Origin: SIAJ01 sp963773845
Lineage (GTDB): Bacteria > Planctomycetota > Planctomycetia > Gemmatales > Gemmataceae
DNA: 64,000 bases
Assembly: GCA_963773845.1 (NCBI GenBank)
Contig: CAVZCU010000012.1
Coordinates: 992,001 to 1,056,000, forward strand
Direction: 5' to 3'
How positions within the stretch are numbered: position 1 is the stretch's first letter; every line of letters starts with the position of its first letter. This document shows, piece by piece, positions 1 to 12,060 of the stretch. The notes under the pieces are model-generated. The model was not told where the DNA came from and did not search any database. It worked only from the letters and a program-made list of their open reading frames with translations. The position numbers and the translations under genes were made by a program.

Positions 1-3000
1 CCACTGGTCAACACTCGATGCGAAACGAGAACTCCTGGCCATCGAGCGAGTTGCCTCGCTGCCGGAATCGGATCGTATCGAGTACACTCGAGCCCTCCTC
101 CAACTCGATGAGTCGGTCACGCTTCAGAGTCATGGGCGTATGCGGCTGCCGTTCCGCTCGCAAAAAAAGGGCTCGACGTTATTGGACGATATCTGGGCGC
201 TGACAATTTGATCACGGGTCAAACGAGCGTGCACTACGGGAACTTGTTGCGGCAAGCGACTAAACTCGCCGAAGCGGAAGTCGTCCTGTGCGAGGCGCTG
301 AAGGTCATTCAACGGACCGTCGGCGACGACCATCCCTCCGCGGCGTCGGCGTGCACCGCCGTGGCGCTGGTTCTCAGCCAGCAAGAGAAGAGCGCCGACG
401 AAGTCCGCAAGTTGCTCGACAAGGCGCTGGAGATCAGTCGCCGGCTGCGGGGCAACGACCATGCCGACGTGGCCGTCGTGCTCAACAATCTCGCCGGCCA
501 CTGCGAGCGACAGGGTCAATTCGCCGAGGCTGACGCTTACTATCGCCAGGCGCTCGACATCCTCATCCGAGCGGAGGGCGAAGACGGCCGGAGCGTCGCG
601 ACGACCCGCCACAACCTCGCATCCATGCTGACCCAACAGGGCAAGTACGCCGAGGGCGAGAAGCTCAATCGCGAAGTATTGCGCGTCCGCCGGCAGATTC
701 TGCCGGAGGGGCACCCGGACATCGGCATGACTTGCAACAATCTCGCCTACAACCTGGACCTGCAAGGCCGCCACACCGATGCCGAGTCGCTCTATCGCGA
801 AGTGCTCGACATCTACCGCCGCCGGTTCGGCAACAAAAGTCCATTGACAGCAATGGCCGGCAACGGCCTGGCCCAGAACCTTCAGAACCAGGGAAAATAC
901 GACGACGCCGCACCGCTCCTCGAGAATTCGCTGCGGATCTTTGCAGCCGCGGGCCTTGCAAACAGTCGGTCCGCAGCCACGACGCATAACAATTTGGCGG
1001 CCAATCTGCGCGGCCAGCGGCGTTTCGACTTGGCCCTCAAGCATAGCGAGCGGGCACTGGCTATTCTTCGGGGCGTCCTGGGTGAGATGCACCCGGACGT
1101 CGCCCAGTGTTACAACAACATCGCGGCGATTCTCGACGACCAGAAGAAGTATTCCGAGGCTGAAGTCATGCTTCGAAAGGCCCTCGCATGCTTCGAAGCA
1201 CGGCTGAGCAAGGACCATCCGCAGACGGTCCTGGCGCGTTCCAACCTGGCCGTGAATCTGCACAATCAGGGAAAGTACGCCGAAGCCGAGTCGGGACTTC
1301 GCGAGGCGCTGGAAGCGCATCGCCGGCTTTTTGGCGAAGGGAACCCGAGCACCGCGTGGACCTACAAGAATCTGGTCACCAATTGCTGGGCCCGGGGCGA
1401 CTACCGGGGCGCCGCCGAGTTGGGACCCGCCGCGAACGCCAGCTTCGAAGCGGCTCGGCGTCAGATCAGTTTCACCGGATTGGATCGCGTTCGCCGCATG
1501 GACGAACTTTCGCCTCTTCGCCACCTCGCTGCGGCGGCCGCCCGCAACGGCCAGCGACGCGACGCATGGAAATATCTCGAGAGCAGCCTGGCGCGCGGAC
1601 TGTTCGACGACCTGTCGGTTCGCCCGCTGTCAGATGAGGAACGCGCTCGCGAGCAGAAACTCATCCGCGACCTCGACCGGCACAACAATCAGATCGCCGC
1701 ATCTCCGTCGCAGATTGACACGCTTCGCCGCGATCATGACGAAGTGCAAGCGCGGTTCGTCGCACTGCAAACGGAGCTGGCCCGCAAATATGGTGTGTCC
1801 GCCGGGCGAGTCTATGAGCTTGCCAGTATCCAGAAGGCGCTAGCGCCGGATGCCGCGGTGGTCGCGTGGCTCGATATCTCGGGCGACAACACGTTCAAGG
1901 ATCCGAACGGCGAACACTGGGCCTGCGTCGTGCGACAAAAAGGCGAACCCGATTGGGTCCAACTTTCCGGCACCGCCCCGGATCGCATCTGGCAGGACAG
2001 TGACGAAGACATATCGCCGTCGGTCCGCAGGCAACTCGCATCGAGGGCCAATGCGCTCAAGGGCGACTGGCGAGATGTGGCGGCCCGGCTTTGTTGCCAG
2101 CGACTGAAGCCAATCGAAGCATCGCTTGCGGCCCGCGATGGCATGCCCGCGGTCCGGCACTTGATTGTGCTGCCCTCCCATCGGATGGCGGGAATCCCGG
2201 TGGAAGCGCTGACCGATCGCTTCACCGTGAGCTATGCGCCATCGGCCACGATGTTCGCGTGGCTTCATGAGAAGCGACCAGCGTCGGACGCGAGCGATCC
2301 CAGATCCCAACTCAGCTTGTTGGCGCTTGGCGACCCCGACTTCGCACGCGGCGGCGACAACACCCCGAACGCACGAGGCGAATCGTTGGCCCGCTTGCCG
2401 GCCACGCGCTCCGAAGTGCAGGCCATCGCTCACTTGTTTCTTCGAGCGAAGCTACTGCTGGGACCTGACGCCAGCGAGCAGAACCTGGAGCGCCTGGCAG
2501 CCAATCGCGAACTGTTCAAATACCGGTTTTTGCATTTCGCAACGCATGGACTGCTAGATGAACGCCGGCCACTCGCCTCTGCATTGTTGCTAGCGCCAGA
2601 CCAAGCGCTCCATCCCGACCACTCACCACTCACCACTCAATACTCACCACACGACGGACGACTGACGGCCGAGCACATTCTGCGAACCTGGAAGCTCGAC
2701 GCGGATCTGGTAACGCTGAGCGCATGTGAAACCGGGCTTGGCAAGTACAGCAACGGAGAAGGTTACCTTGGTTTTTCCCAGGCGTTGTTTCTGGCCGGTG
2801 CGCGCAGCATGGTGTTAAGCCTGTGGCCCGTCGACGACCGGGCGACAACGCTTGTGATGACCCGTTTTTATGAGAACATGATCGGCACGCCCGACGGTCG
2901 TGTGCAAGGTCTGCCCAAGGCGGACGCGCTCGCCGAGGCCAAACGATGGCTTGCCGGTCTGACGGCAAGCGAGGTCGAGCGGCTGACCGCGGATGTGCCG

Positions 3001-3129
3001 CGCGGCTTGCCGAGTGGAACACGCGGAGTCCGCCACGAGGCGGATTCGCCCCCGCCGAAAGATGCGCCGCGGCCCTTCGCGCACCCGTCCTACTGGTCGG
3101 CGTTCATTCTCATCGGCGACCCGCGATGA
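1..3129 (+). CDS. TPR-CHAT protein, 5' end outside window, one frameshift near base 139
   Basis: The long open frame (208-3129) begins at a TTG but the gene clearly starts earlier. Frame 2 from base 2 gives a helical segment (LDAKRELLAIERVASLP...) that runs into frame 1 (YAAAVPLAKKGLDVIG) if one base is restored near 139, so the real N-terminus lies left of the window. It holds about nine tetratricopeptide repeats of roughly 42 residues to about residue 400 of the open frame, then a C-terminal CHAT domain. The CHAT caspase-like dyad is visible as H780 in FATHG and C840 in LSACETGLG. CHAT proteases are caspase/separase relatives; with TPRs they usually act as protein-interaction-triggered proteases, but the substrate here is unknown. 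The 3' end overlaps the convergent sigma gene by 40 bases. Confidence 0.85.
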
Positions 3130-3714
3130 TCGGAGTCGTCCAGTTTGCGGAGTTCTTCCTGAAGCATCTTCTGAACCTTGCTTTTGGCGACAAACACCGT
3201 GGCTACCTTCATGCCAAGTGCCTGGCCCGCGTCGGCGCCGGACTCACCCCGCAAAGCGGTTCGCTCGAACGCCTCCCATGTCCGCGGGACGACTCGCGTC
3301 CGGACGCGAGCTATGGCTTCCTCCAATAGTTCCTGGTCGAACTCTTCGTCCAGCCTTTGCACCAGGTCCTCTCGGGCTTCGGCCTTCTGGAGCAATTCAA
3401 AAGCCATGCTGCCTCCGGCCGCAGCGGCCGCATTGCGGGAGGATGAGTAGTCGATCCATGCATGGCGAGTAACGGTCTTTAGCCACGCCCGAAAGCTCCG
3501 TGACGGGTCATATTCGAACGAGCCGCATTTTCTCAGCAAGTTTCAGCAGCACGTTCTGGGTCACGTCCTCAGCATCGGACTCCTGGAGGTTCCACCGGCG
3601 ACACCAACCATAGATCTTGCGACCATAGCGATCGGCGAACCGCGCCCATGCCGCCTGATCGGCGGGCACCTGTCGAAGCATCGCCAATAACGTCGCACTG
3701 GTCTGCGAATCCAC
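3090..3714 (-). CDS. ECF-family RNA polymerase sigma factor, split by one frameshift
   Basis: The N-terminal part (GTG at 3714; SQTSATLLAMLRQ... DAEDVTQNVLLKLAEKMR) is sigma-70 region 2, including the D-A-E-D-x-x-Q signature. The C-terminal part (FEYDPSRSFRAWLKTVTRHAW..., then a region-4-like helix ending near ADAGQALGMKVATVFVAKSKV) lies in the next frame. Removing one base near 3520-3526 joins them as KMRSFEYDP, the usual spacing in planctomycete ECF factors. The product would be about 207 residues. It sits convergent with the TPR-CHAT gene and divergent from the solenoid gene at 3889, so it could control either neighbour. Whether the break is real or a sequence error cannot be told here. 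Confidence 0.8.
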
Positions 3715-3888
3715 AATTCGTACTCCGCCCCAAATCGGTTCGGCTAGTCGCGTTCTTAAACGCGGCCGATGGTGTCGGCAAGTCGCAATCGCCGGAAAAA
3801 CTCGCACTCACGCCATTAGGTTTCTCCGCCTGCGGTCGTACTCTCTCGCGATCCGTAGACCCGAACACCCGCAACCGAGGAGCCCGCC

Positions 3889-5770
3889 ATGAGGACCCGC
3901 TGTTCCATTCGACCATCGCTGGAAACCCTGGAAACCCGCGACACCCCGGCCGGGACGGTCATCGCAACGTTCGCCGGCGGCCGGTTGACCCTGTTCGGCG
4001 ACGCGGCCGACAACACTTTACATATCGCCCAGACGGCCGACGGCCGACTGATCCTTTCGGCCGACGGGTCCGACACTCTGATCCGGCTGAACAAGCAGGA
4101 CTACCGGGGCGCCGTAATGCTCCCGGCTCCGGTCACAGGCAAAGTCACCATCAACCTCGGCGACGGGGCCGACCAGCTGTTCGTTGATGGAGTCACACTG
4201 CCCGGCTCGCTGTCGATCAACGGTGGCAACGGTATTGCCGGGGGGCCTGCGGGGAACAAAGTCTATCTGCGGGACATCGAGATCGGCGGCAGCCTCGGCC
4301 TCACGAACCGAGTTGGGGCGGACGCCACTTACCTCTGGGGCGGGGTAAATGTGCACGGCGCTCTGACTATCCGGAATGGCGCCGGCGGCAGCAACGTGTG
4401 GGGCGATCAGAGCACCGATCTCCGGGTTGGCGGCGTCTTCTCCATCATTGATGGAGCCGGTAACGATCAGGTGGAATTGTGGGGGGCGGTGAGCGTTGCC
4501 CTCGGCGGCCTGGCGGTCAACACGGGCTCGGACGTCGACGGAAGCTATCTCCGCGTCCACCCGCTCGGCAACCTGACTGTGACTGGAGGGGTGCGGGTGA
4601 CCAACGGACCGGGCAACGACTTCACCGACATCGGCGGCCAGAACGTGACGATTCGCGGGGCGGTCGCGATCCACAACGGCGATGGCGGCAGCTTCAACAC
4701 AATGCTCGCCCTGGGAACCCTGAATGTCGGGCAGGTCGTCATCGGCAATGGAGCCGGCGAGGATTACAACGAGATCGTCACCTACGACGCAGCCGTCGTC
4801 CGCGGCAACGTGACCTTCGTCAACGGGGACGGCGTCAGCACCAACTACGTCGGTGGCGGAAACGCGTTGGCCGTTGAGGGGAACGTCTCGTTTGTCAACG
4901 GTGCAGGGCGCGACCTCAACACGGTAAATAGCACCGACGCCCGGATTGGCGGGGCGGTCGCCATCCGCAACGCGGACGGAGGCAGTGACACGTCGTTGGG
5001 CGGGCAGGCGGTGCTATTGGTCCAGGGCCGGACCCGCATCGCGGCTGGAGACGGCAATGACCTCGTCACCATCGGCGCCGGCCGCGTGTTGGGCTCGACC
5101 CCGGCGGTGGACGTTGGCGCAGTGAGGGTCGATCTCGGCGATGGCGGGAGCGACACGCAAATCCGGGGCGGCCGGCTGGCGGTCCACGGCCCGTTGAGCG
5201 TCACCGCCTGGGACGGGACAGACCGGGTAATCGTGGCCTCCGAGTCGGCCAACGGAACCGTTGCGGGCAACGTAGCCATCGACCTCGGGTCCGGCGACGA
5301 GCAACTGGTGCTCCTGGCCGCGGCGCCCGGCAGGGTGCTGACAGTTGGCGGAGCGCTCGGGATCTGGACGGACAACCCCATCGGGCAGAACTGGATCGGC
5401 CTGACGGCGCTGGACGTGAAGTCCTGGACGGAGATCTGGACCGGGGCCGGTTCGGAGGAGGTGCGGCGTGTCGGGCTCGACATTCCGCGGTACATTCGAC
5501 CTGGACACGGGGGCGGGGGACGACACCGTGTGGATCGAGTGGGCCGGAGCTTCGACTACCTTCCGCGGTCCGGCGTGGTTCTACACCGGGGACGGAAACG
5601 ACCGAGTGTGGGTGCTGGGCGACCCAACCGGGGCCGGATGGGTGGAGTTCGGTGGTGCGAGCACGTGGGACGGCGGCGACGGAACGGCGGACGTCCTATC
5701 GGCCGCCGACAACGGGAACCTGTTCTTCGGGAAGGCGCCGGTGGTGAACGGTTTCGAGACGGCGCCGTGA
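3889..5770 (+). CDS. Secreted NGxG-repeat protein, predicted beta-solenoid, one frameshift
   Basis: ATG at 3889 follows a GAGGAG Shine-Dalgarno-like stretch. The N-terminus has the planctomycete export/sorting-like motif LETLETRDTPA. The rest is built of about 24-25-residue units around an (I/V)xNGxG core (IRNGAGGS, VTNGPGND, IHNGDGGS, FVNGAGRD), the pattern expected of a right-handed beta-helix. The first frame runs on past 5465 as an arginine-rich, non-repeat tail to 5880. The repeats continue in the +1 frame (SGSTFRGTFDLDTGAGDDTV...) to a stop at 5770, so one inserted base near 5463-5466 is likely. A paralogue lies at 55946. The function is unknown; the surface location is inferred from the motif and composition. 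Confidence 0.75.
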
Positions 5771-6005
5771 GGCGGCACCTGCGGGAGGCGCCAGCGGTGG
5801 GAAAGGAATCCCGCCGCTCATCCATTTTTTGCGCAGCCTATACGCTGAGCAGCCGACGTGGAACTGTACATTGCCGCTAGTCCGGCTGAAGTTAGTTCGC
5901 CACGCCATGACCATATCTCACCGCGCCGGCTCGACGATTGTCAAGCAAGATCTTCCGGTTGCTGGACCACCGATTTCTCATCCGCTTTGTTCTGTCCCAA
6001 GCTGT

Positions 6006-6286
6006 TCAAGAAGTGGCGGCAGTGTAGACCGGCCTGCGGGTGACGCCAAACCAGTCGCAGACGCCCTGATTCGACTCCCGCTTGACTGCTTTAGCCAGTC
6101 CGCCGAACGGGACGAGCGTGCGCGCCGATGACCCTTCCGCCGGCCGATCGGCCACGGGAACTTGGCGTCGGAGTAGCGGACGACGATCACGTCGCAGTCA
6201 CGGAACTCGCACGAGAGGACGGTCCCGATGCGAAAACGTGGTGTCTTGTAGGTGCCGAGCAACCGAAACCGTTCGCGATCAATCAT
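6006..6286 (-). pseudogene. Small planctomycete hypothetical protein, frameshifted
   Basis: The start MIDRERFRLLGTYKTPRFR...FPWPIGRRKG matches a small family I recognise from Gemmataceae, which continues with an ARTLVPFGGLAKAV-type segment and a tryptophan-containing HTH-like tail. That continuation is present here, but in another frame (ARTLVPFGGLAKAVKRESN, then VCDWFGVTRRPVYTAATS, stop at 6006). The open frame breaks near 6125. The function of the family is unknown to me; the C-terminal part resembles a short helix-turn-helix. It may be a live gene with a sequence error, or a remnant. Confidence 0.5.
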
Positions 6287-6308
6287 TGTTGGTAGCCGAG
6301 CTTTAGGA

Positions 6309-6673
6309 TTATCGCTTGTCCTTGCTCTTGGACTTATCCCTGTCATCCAGTCGCTCGTAATCGAGTTCGCGGAGTTTCTTCCACTGTGCGTCAGTGAGGA
6401 CGTTCATTCGCTTCTTGACGCATTCGGCGTCGAGCTTGGCGATTTCCAGCGTCAACTTGGCGACGGCCTCGTCGTGCTCACTCCAAAGTTTCAGAACGTG
6501 AGCCCTCTGCTCTTTTGTCAGGTTCAGTTTGACCATCCGATCGGGAGTTGGTCCTTTGGCATTCCGTCCTTCCTTTCCTTGCCGAATCCACCGCGGTAAC
6601 ACAAAAGTGTTACGGCAGCGATGCCACAGACGGTCGCAAAACGAGTGAAGCGCATCGACAGGATCCTCAGCAT
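6309..6673 (-). CDS. Small exported helical protein, probable frameshift after signal peptide
   Basis: The open frame from 6602 encodes a charged helical protein (MVKLNLTKEQRAHVLKLWSE... LTDAQWKKLRELDYERL) with repeated LT.EQ/LTDAQ motifs, like small periplasmic Spy/CpxP-type proteins of planctomycetes. No signal peptide is in that frame, but upstream in another frame there is one (ATG at 6673, MLRILSMRFTRFATVCGIAAV) that runs into it if one base changes near 6580-6620. I therefore propose an exported protein of about 120 residues. The family assignment is weak; the helical character is directly visible. Confidence 0.45.
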
Positions 6674-6842
6674 GTGCGGTGGACCGATTGCGACCAGTCA
6701 GCCTATTCGGCTGCTCACAACTTGTTGTTGGCCAGTCCCTCGATCAATTTCAGGCCGAGCGTCCCCTGGCTCCCCAGCCCTTGACGGCTTCGGCGATTTC
6801 GGGCCGCACGATGCGCCCGCACCCGCCTGTGGTTATCTGACG

Positions 6843-9800
6843 TCAGTCCTGCAGCTTGTTGATACTGCCGTGGAATAAGCCATCGATGGCGCGGCCGTTC
6901 GCGCCTTTGACCGAGTACCAAAGTTCGAGTCCGCGCGTGGGCGCCAAATGGGGAATCGTCAGTGTCAACGTCCGGCCATTCGCGGAAAGCGTCGCGCGGG
7001 TCACTTTCAGCGCCCGTTCATTCAGGTGTGGCGAACCATAATTGGCGGAACGCCGCAGATCCCAGATCTTGAGGCCGAAGTTGCGAACGTCGGCGACCGA
7101 ATCGGGATGCAGCGGTTCGCTGAAATCGAAAGCAATTGAGTCCTTCTTCGCGTGGAACCCGATCGGCAGATACGCCGGTCGACCGGTGGGTCGGATGCGG
7201 AACAGCCCGCCAGGCTCCTGCTGGTCTCCAGCCCACGCAAACATGCCGCACGCGTAAAGTGCGCTGGTTTGTGGATCAAACCGGCCGCGCATCACTCCCG
7301 TAGGAAATGCAGGCAATGGCAGCGCGATCATTCCCCCTTGCATGCTGTCCGACAGTTTCTCATAGGGCACAACGAAGACCTTTCCCGTTCCGTATGACAG
7401 GTTCAGCAACGACCCATTCAGTCCGCCCCATTGCGTCGCCTGAACGCGGACTATTTCACCAGGCGAGCGGTCGAAGTAATTCGTGATCCAGCAGACCGGC
7501 TGCTCCATCGCGGAGTCGGATGGATCGTCGCTGCCATGTATGGACCACATGTTGCCATAGAAACGACCCGGCCGCACCCAGTTAATGCGGTTCTTCGGCG
7601 TCCAATGTCCTTCCTGATCCGTGATGAAGAACGTGCCGTCATCATTGACGCACACTCCGTTGGGCGCGCGAAATCCGGTGGCGACGATATCGGTCTTCGA
7701 ACCGTCCTTGCTCACGCGCAGCAAAGTCCCATGTTGCGGGACGAGGGGAGTCTTCGCGTGCCGGGCGGCCTTGGCGTAATAGAAGTTGCCATCGGCATCC
7801 GTCTGCAATGCCATCGCGAACTCATGAAAATGCTCCGTGACTTGATGATCGCTGTTGAAGCACTCGTAGAAGTCGGTTTCGCCGTCGCCGTTGAGATCGC
7901 GAAGAATCACGATCTGGTCGCGGCAGCAAACGTAGATTTGTTCATTCACGACCTTGAGGCCGAGGGGTTGAAAGAGCCCCGAGGCGATACGCCGCCAACT
8001 CAGCACCCCATCTTTGCGGTCCAGGCCCGCGACTCGCCACACGTCGCCGTCCCAAGTGCAGAGCGCCAACTCCTTGCCCTGCGACAAGAAGTCGAGCCCC
8101 GTCGCTCGAACTTGACAGTGCCAGGGATTGGCGGTTGGCACTGGCAACACATCGGCCACGTAGGGCCCGTCGTTCTTGCCGATCTGGACGCGGGTCGTCA
8201 GCGTTTCATTCCAGCGCGGTGGTCCGCCGTGCGTGAGGGATCCGAGATCCAGTGACTCCTGACCAGCTCATCACCTTGGCGACTTCGGCTGTCGCCTTGG
8301 CTGAATTCGACTGCGAAACCCACAAGGTAAATCGACACGGTTTGTTGTCAGCGGGAATGCGCAGCCGCAGCATGCTGCCGCCGGTCAACCACTCGGACCC
8401 AGTTGGCGAGTCAATAAGCCCGGCCGCGAAACCGGAACTCGTGGCCGAAGCATCGAACTTGTGACCGCTGGAATCGACAATCGTCCGTCCCTTCGCATCG
8501 GCGATGTTCCAACTCGCCGTGAGTCCATTGTGCGGTAATCGCGCCGCGAGGGTGTCGCCGCGACTCCAGCCGACGCGAGTAGAAGCGGACGTCCGCGATC
8601 TCTCCATCGAAGTACGACTGCCCACGCGGAAAATCCGGCGACGCGAAACCGATGCGGATCGCCATTCCCTTCGCTTGCGACTTGGGCTTCAAGACGCCCT
8701 GGCCATCCGCTTTGCCATCGACGAAAAGCCGCACCCCACCGCTCGAATGCTCCCACGTCATGGCGACATCATGCCAATTGCCGTCGGCGACGCGGCTACG
8801 CGATTCGACCGCGCCGACCCAACCCATGTCGAAGACAAGCCGCCCGCCGCGCACGAACAGAGCTTTGCCATCCGGAGCCCATATGCCAGCTGGCAGGCGC
8901 CTGGGCAAAGATCGTTCCTCCTCGCGAGGTCTTGATCCGTGCCGCGATGGAATAGTCGCGATTCGTCAGGTCGAATTTACTTGGCGATGCGACATCGAGG
9001 CTGGTCGCTCCGCGGAATTCGATTCGACCGGTGTCCGGGGCAATCGTAATTGGTTTCGTTGCGGAAGCTGCGACCCGAATCCATCTTCGGCGTGGCGGCC
9101 ACTTGTAAGAAGAGGTCGCGATCGTGCGGTTCGATCTGGAAGCTCCGTGTAAACACCGGTGAGGAAGGCCTCCCGGCCATTCCGGGACTTTCCAGAACGG
9201 GAGTACTGCCGACGGTGTAGGAAAGGATCGCACGGTCGCCGTGCCGATAGAGTCCGCGGAATGCAGCCCATTTTCGCGGCAACGGTCCGTATGGCTTGCC
9301 ATCCAGGCCTTTGAGCCGGGGGTCATCGAACTTGCCCGTTGCGGGGTCCGCCCATCCCGGCATCGGAGCGGTTTCAAACGCGACATGCCCCACAGCCCGT
9401 GGATGCACCTGGTGCTGGCCGTTGAAGTTGATGCCGTTCCAGTCGATGAATCCGTCGCCGGTCCAGGCGGCCGCGACGCGCATTGTATCGTGCTCGTATA
9501 GCATCCACGCCTTGCCCTTCGCGACGCCGCCCGCGCCGGGATCGAGACGAACGGCGATCCCCTTGTATGCGATGTTGCCGCCGCCATTGCCAACTTCAAT
9601 CGTCGCCATCATCGTGCGGCCATAGTCCGCGTTGATCCACGGCTGTCCCGGCGCGGGCTTGGGGCCGCGACTGGTTCCCTTCGGCAGCCGATCGAGATAG
9701 CCCCGGTCCACTTTGAAGTACTGCGACTTGTTGAACGGCTTGAGGTAGCTCTCGCGGATGTAGTGGATCACGTCGTACTTCTGCCGCGGCACCAGCGACG

Positions 9801-10686
9801 GCTGACGCGGCATGAGCCCGTAGCCGCGTGTCAGTGTCTGATACATGGCATAAGGATCGTTGCCGTTCTTGAACTTGCCGACCGCGAACGGTAGCGACGT
9901 GGGCATGGAACCGGGTTGTGTCCGCGTGCCGTGGCAGGTGATGCAGAGTTGCCCATAGATCGCCTCGCCGCGCTTCCGAGCCGGCTCATCGAGTTCGGCG
10001 ATCAGCCCCGCGTGGTCGAGGTCCTTTTCGTATTCCGGCAATGGCGGGTTGATGGTCGCCGGGTCCGGCCGTAAAGATCGGGCTCGCGCCGGCCCGAACT
10101 CGGCAATTTCGAAGAGATAACTGGCCAGATCGAGGAATTGCTGCCGATCGGGGAGTAAATTGACGAGCCCGGCCGGCATGAGCGAGGTCTTCTCGACGCG
10201 GCGATCTTCGATATCGGCCTTGGTGATTACGATCGGCTTGTCCAAATTCCTCGGATCGCGAACGACGATCTCCTTGCCGCGATCTTCCGCCACCAACCCC
10301 GAAATCGATTTGCCGTCGATGCGCGTAATGGTCTCGGTCGCGTATCCTTTGCGGATCACTTTCGATGGCAAGAGGACCGATTCGATTAGATAAACATCGC
10401 TGACGTTCGGCTCCGGCTTGGAGAGATCGGGCCCGAGCGGCGACGGCGAATCGCCTGCCGAGTGGCATTTGGTGCAGCCGAGCTGGGGCTGATGAAACAA
10501 TACCGCCCCGCGAACCGGGTCGCCCTGCCCGCGAGCCGCTTTGGCAAGCTGCGTCACATCTTCGCGCAAGAGACGCGATTCAAGGGATGCTGATCGACTT
10601 TGCGCCAAGGAAAGCGACGAAAAAACAACGAGCCCCACCAGGGCAAGCATGCGTCGGCCACCTTGGACATTGATGTGAAGTTGCAT
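6843..10686 (-). pseudogene. Giant PVC-type diheme cytochrome (DUF6797 / LamG-like / beta-propeller), broken by four frameshifts
   Basis: Five consecutive frames read as one protein of about 1,280 residues. Segment 1 (10686 to about 9090) has a signal peptide, two c-type heme sites (CTKCH and CITCH) and a large lyase-like domain. Segment 2 (about 9080-8905) and segment 3 (8905-8590) form a LamG-like concanavalin fold (ADGNWHDVAMTWE, GEIADVRFYSRRL). Segment 4 (8590-8250) is a linker. Segment 5 (8250-6843) is a glucose/sorbosone-dehydrogenase-like propeller. Junctions lie near 9075, 8905, 8590 and 8250, and each needs one base removed. The last junction restores LDLGSLTHGGPPRWNETL across the break. 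Homologous multidomain proteins in Planctomycetota and Verrucomicrobiota are thought to act in periplasmic polysaccharide oxidation. As sequenced it cannot make the full protein. Confidence 0.75.
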
Positions 10687-11286
10687 TCGGGGAGTTTGCG
10701 ACTCCGGAAGGCGTTATTCAAGTGCAATTGCTCAGAAGGGGGCACGAAGGCTCGCCATTTTGGGTAGGAAATCGCTGACTCCGTGGTGTAAGAGCAAACG
10801 AGATTCTGCAATACTCGGTTGCGCAAGCCGTCGCGGTTGCGGTAGTACGTTTCCGCGTGGTCCCAGCACCCGACAAGGAGTTCCGCGACAGAAAGGAATC
10901 AATCTTCGATGATTCGCTGGCAGACGTGTCAGTCGCGGCGGCAGTGACGGACAAGGAAGGAGTCGAATCGTGTGCGTCGAAGAAAACCTTTTGAGCATGA
11001 AAACGCAACGACCTATCACTATGGAAGGCTTCCGCCGGTTCCCGGCGGCGCCATCTCCGCGAGTGGCCTGCTAACGCAACTCGACGAACACAATGACGAA
11101 CGCGACACTCAACCCCATCAAATGCAGGGCGAGCCCAGGAAACCGGCCGGCGTGGTCAATCGCGCCGGTCTCACCAGTCGAAGGCGCTGAAACCAGCGGT
11201 TCAATTCGTCTTGACGAGGCCGACCCGAGTGGCGACGATGCCATCGGTTTCGATAGGACTCACCAGGCCACTTTAGGGGGGACGAC
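10687..11286. other. 600-base gap with no supported gene
   Basis: Only short shadow frames occur here. The final 20 bases hold a strong G-rich ribosome-binding site (AGGGGGG) for the next gene. A 25-codon frame at 10987 has no recognisable homology, and I see no RNA gene. Confidence 0.5.
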
Positions 11287-12060
11287 ATGCCATTCGCTTG
11301 GCTCATTGCATTCGTCGCGGCGATCCAACTGGCCGCCGGCCTGCGGGTAGCCGAACCGCCCACCCACTACATCAACACGCGGCTGGTGGCCCTGGACGTT
11401 AAGGTCGTCGCCGGCCCGTCCGGGTTGACCCGGGCAGCCCTTTGGGCGGCCGACGACGACCGCAAGGCGTGGAAGAAGGTGCGGGAAGCCGGCCCCCTGC
11501 CGGCCCCGCCCGCCGACGCACGCCACCAGCAGGTCATCCCGGTCGGCTTCGTGTACTCGGCCGAGCGGGACGGGGCGCACCGATTCGTGATCGTGGCCGA
11601 AAGCCACCGCGGGCCGAACCGCCGGACCCCGATGGCCGGCGAGCCCGGGGACGTCCGGGTGGTGGTCGACACTACCCGGCCGACGGTCACGGTCATCAGC
11701 GCGCGGGTCGGGCCGGGGGCAGCCGGCGGGCCGGTCGTCGACGTCCGGTGGCAGGCCGAGGACGCGAACATCGCACCGGCTCCCATCAAGCTCGAGTACC
11801 AGGCGGCCCGAAAGGGCGCGAAGCCAGGCGAATGGAAGGCAATTACGACGGAATGGGTACGTAACACTGGCCAGTACTCATGGGTAGCACCGGCCGACCA
11901 AGGTTTTGAGTTCCTGATCCGCGTGACGTGCCGGGACTTGGCCGGGAACCAGGCACATGCCGTCACCGTCAAGCCGGTGAACGTTGACTTGGCTGTGCCA
12001 AGGGTCGTCGGGATGAAGGTCTCGCCCCGCATTGAGGTTGGAGTTGTGCCCAAAAAATAG
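11287..12060 (+). CDS. Secreted protein with Ig-like repeats
   Basis: ATG at 11287 follows AGGGGGGACGAC. Residues 1-22 form a signal peptide (MPFAWLIAFVAAIQLAAGL). The mature part looks like tandem immunoglobulin/fibronectin-like beta domains: VVVDTTRPTVTVISARVG opens the second one, and KPVNVDLAVPRVVG closes the protein with the same strand pattern. Similar proteins recur in Gemmataceae without an assigned function. The length is 257 residues. There is no partner in an obvious operon. Confidence 0.6.
   Translation: MPFAWLIAFVAAIQLAAGLRVAEPPTHYINTRLVALDVKVVAGPSGLTRAALWAADDDRKAWKKVREAGPLPAPPADARHQQVIPVGFVYSAERDGAHRFVIVAESHRGPNRRTPMAGEPGDVRVVVDTTRPTVTVISARVGPGAAGGPVVDVRWQAEDANIAPAPIKLEYQAARKGAKPGEWKAITTEWVRNTGQYSWVAPADQGFEFLIRVTCRDLAGNQAHAVTVKPVNVDLAVPRVVGMKVSPRIEVGVVPKK

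Noticed and set aside
130..1524. Long minus-strand frame of 464 codons
   Set aside because: It is the antisense shadow of the TPR region; high-GC codon bias keeps the frame open and the sequence matches no family.
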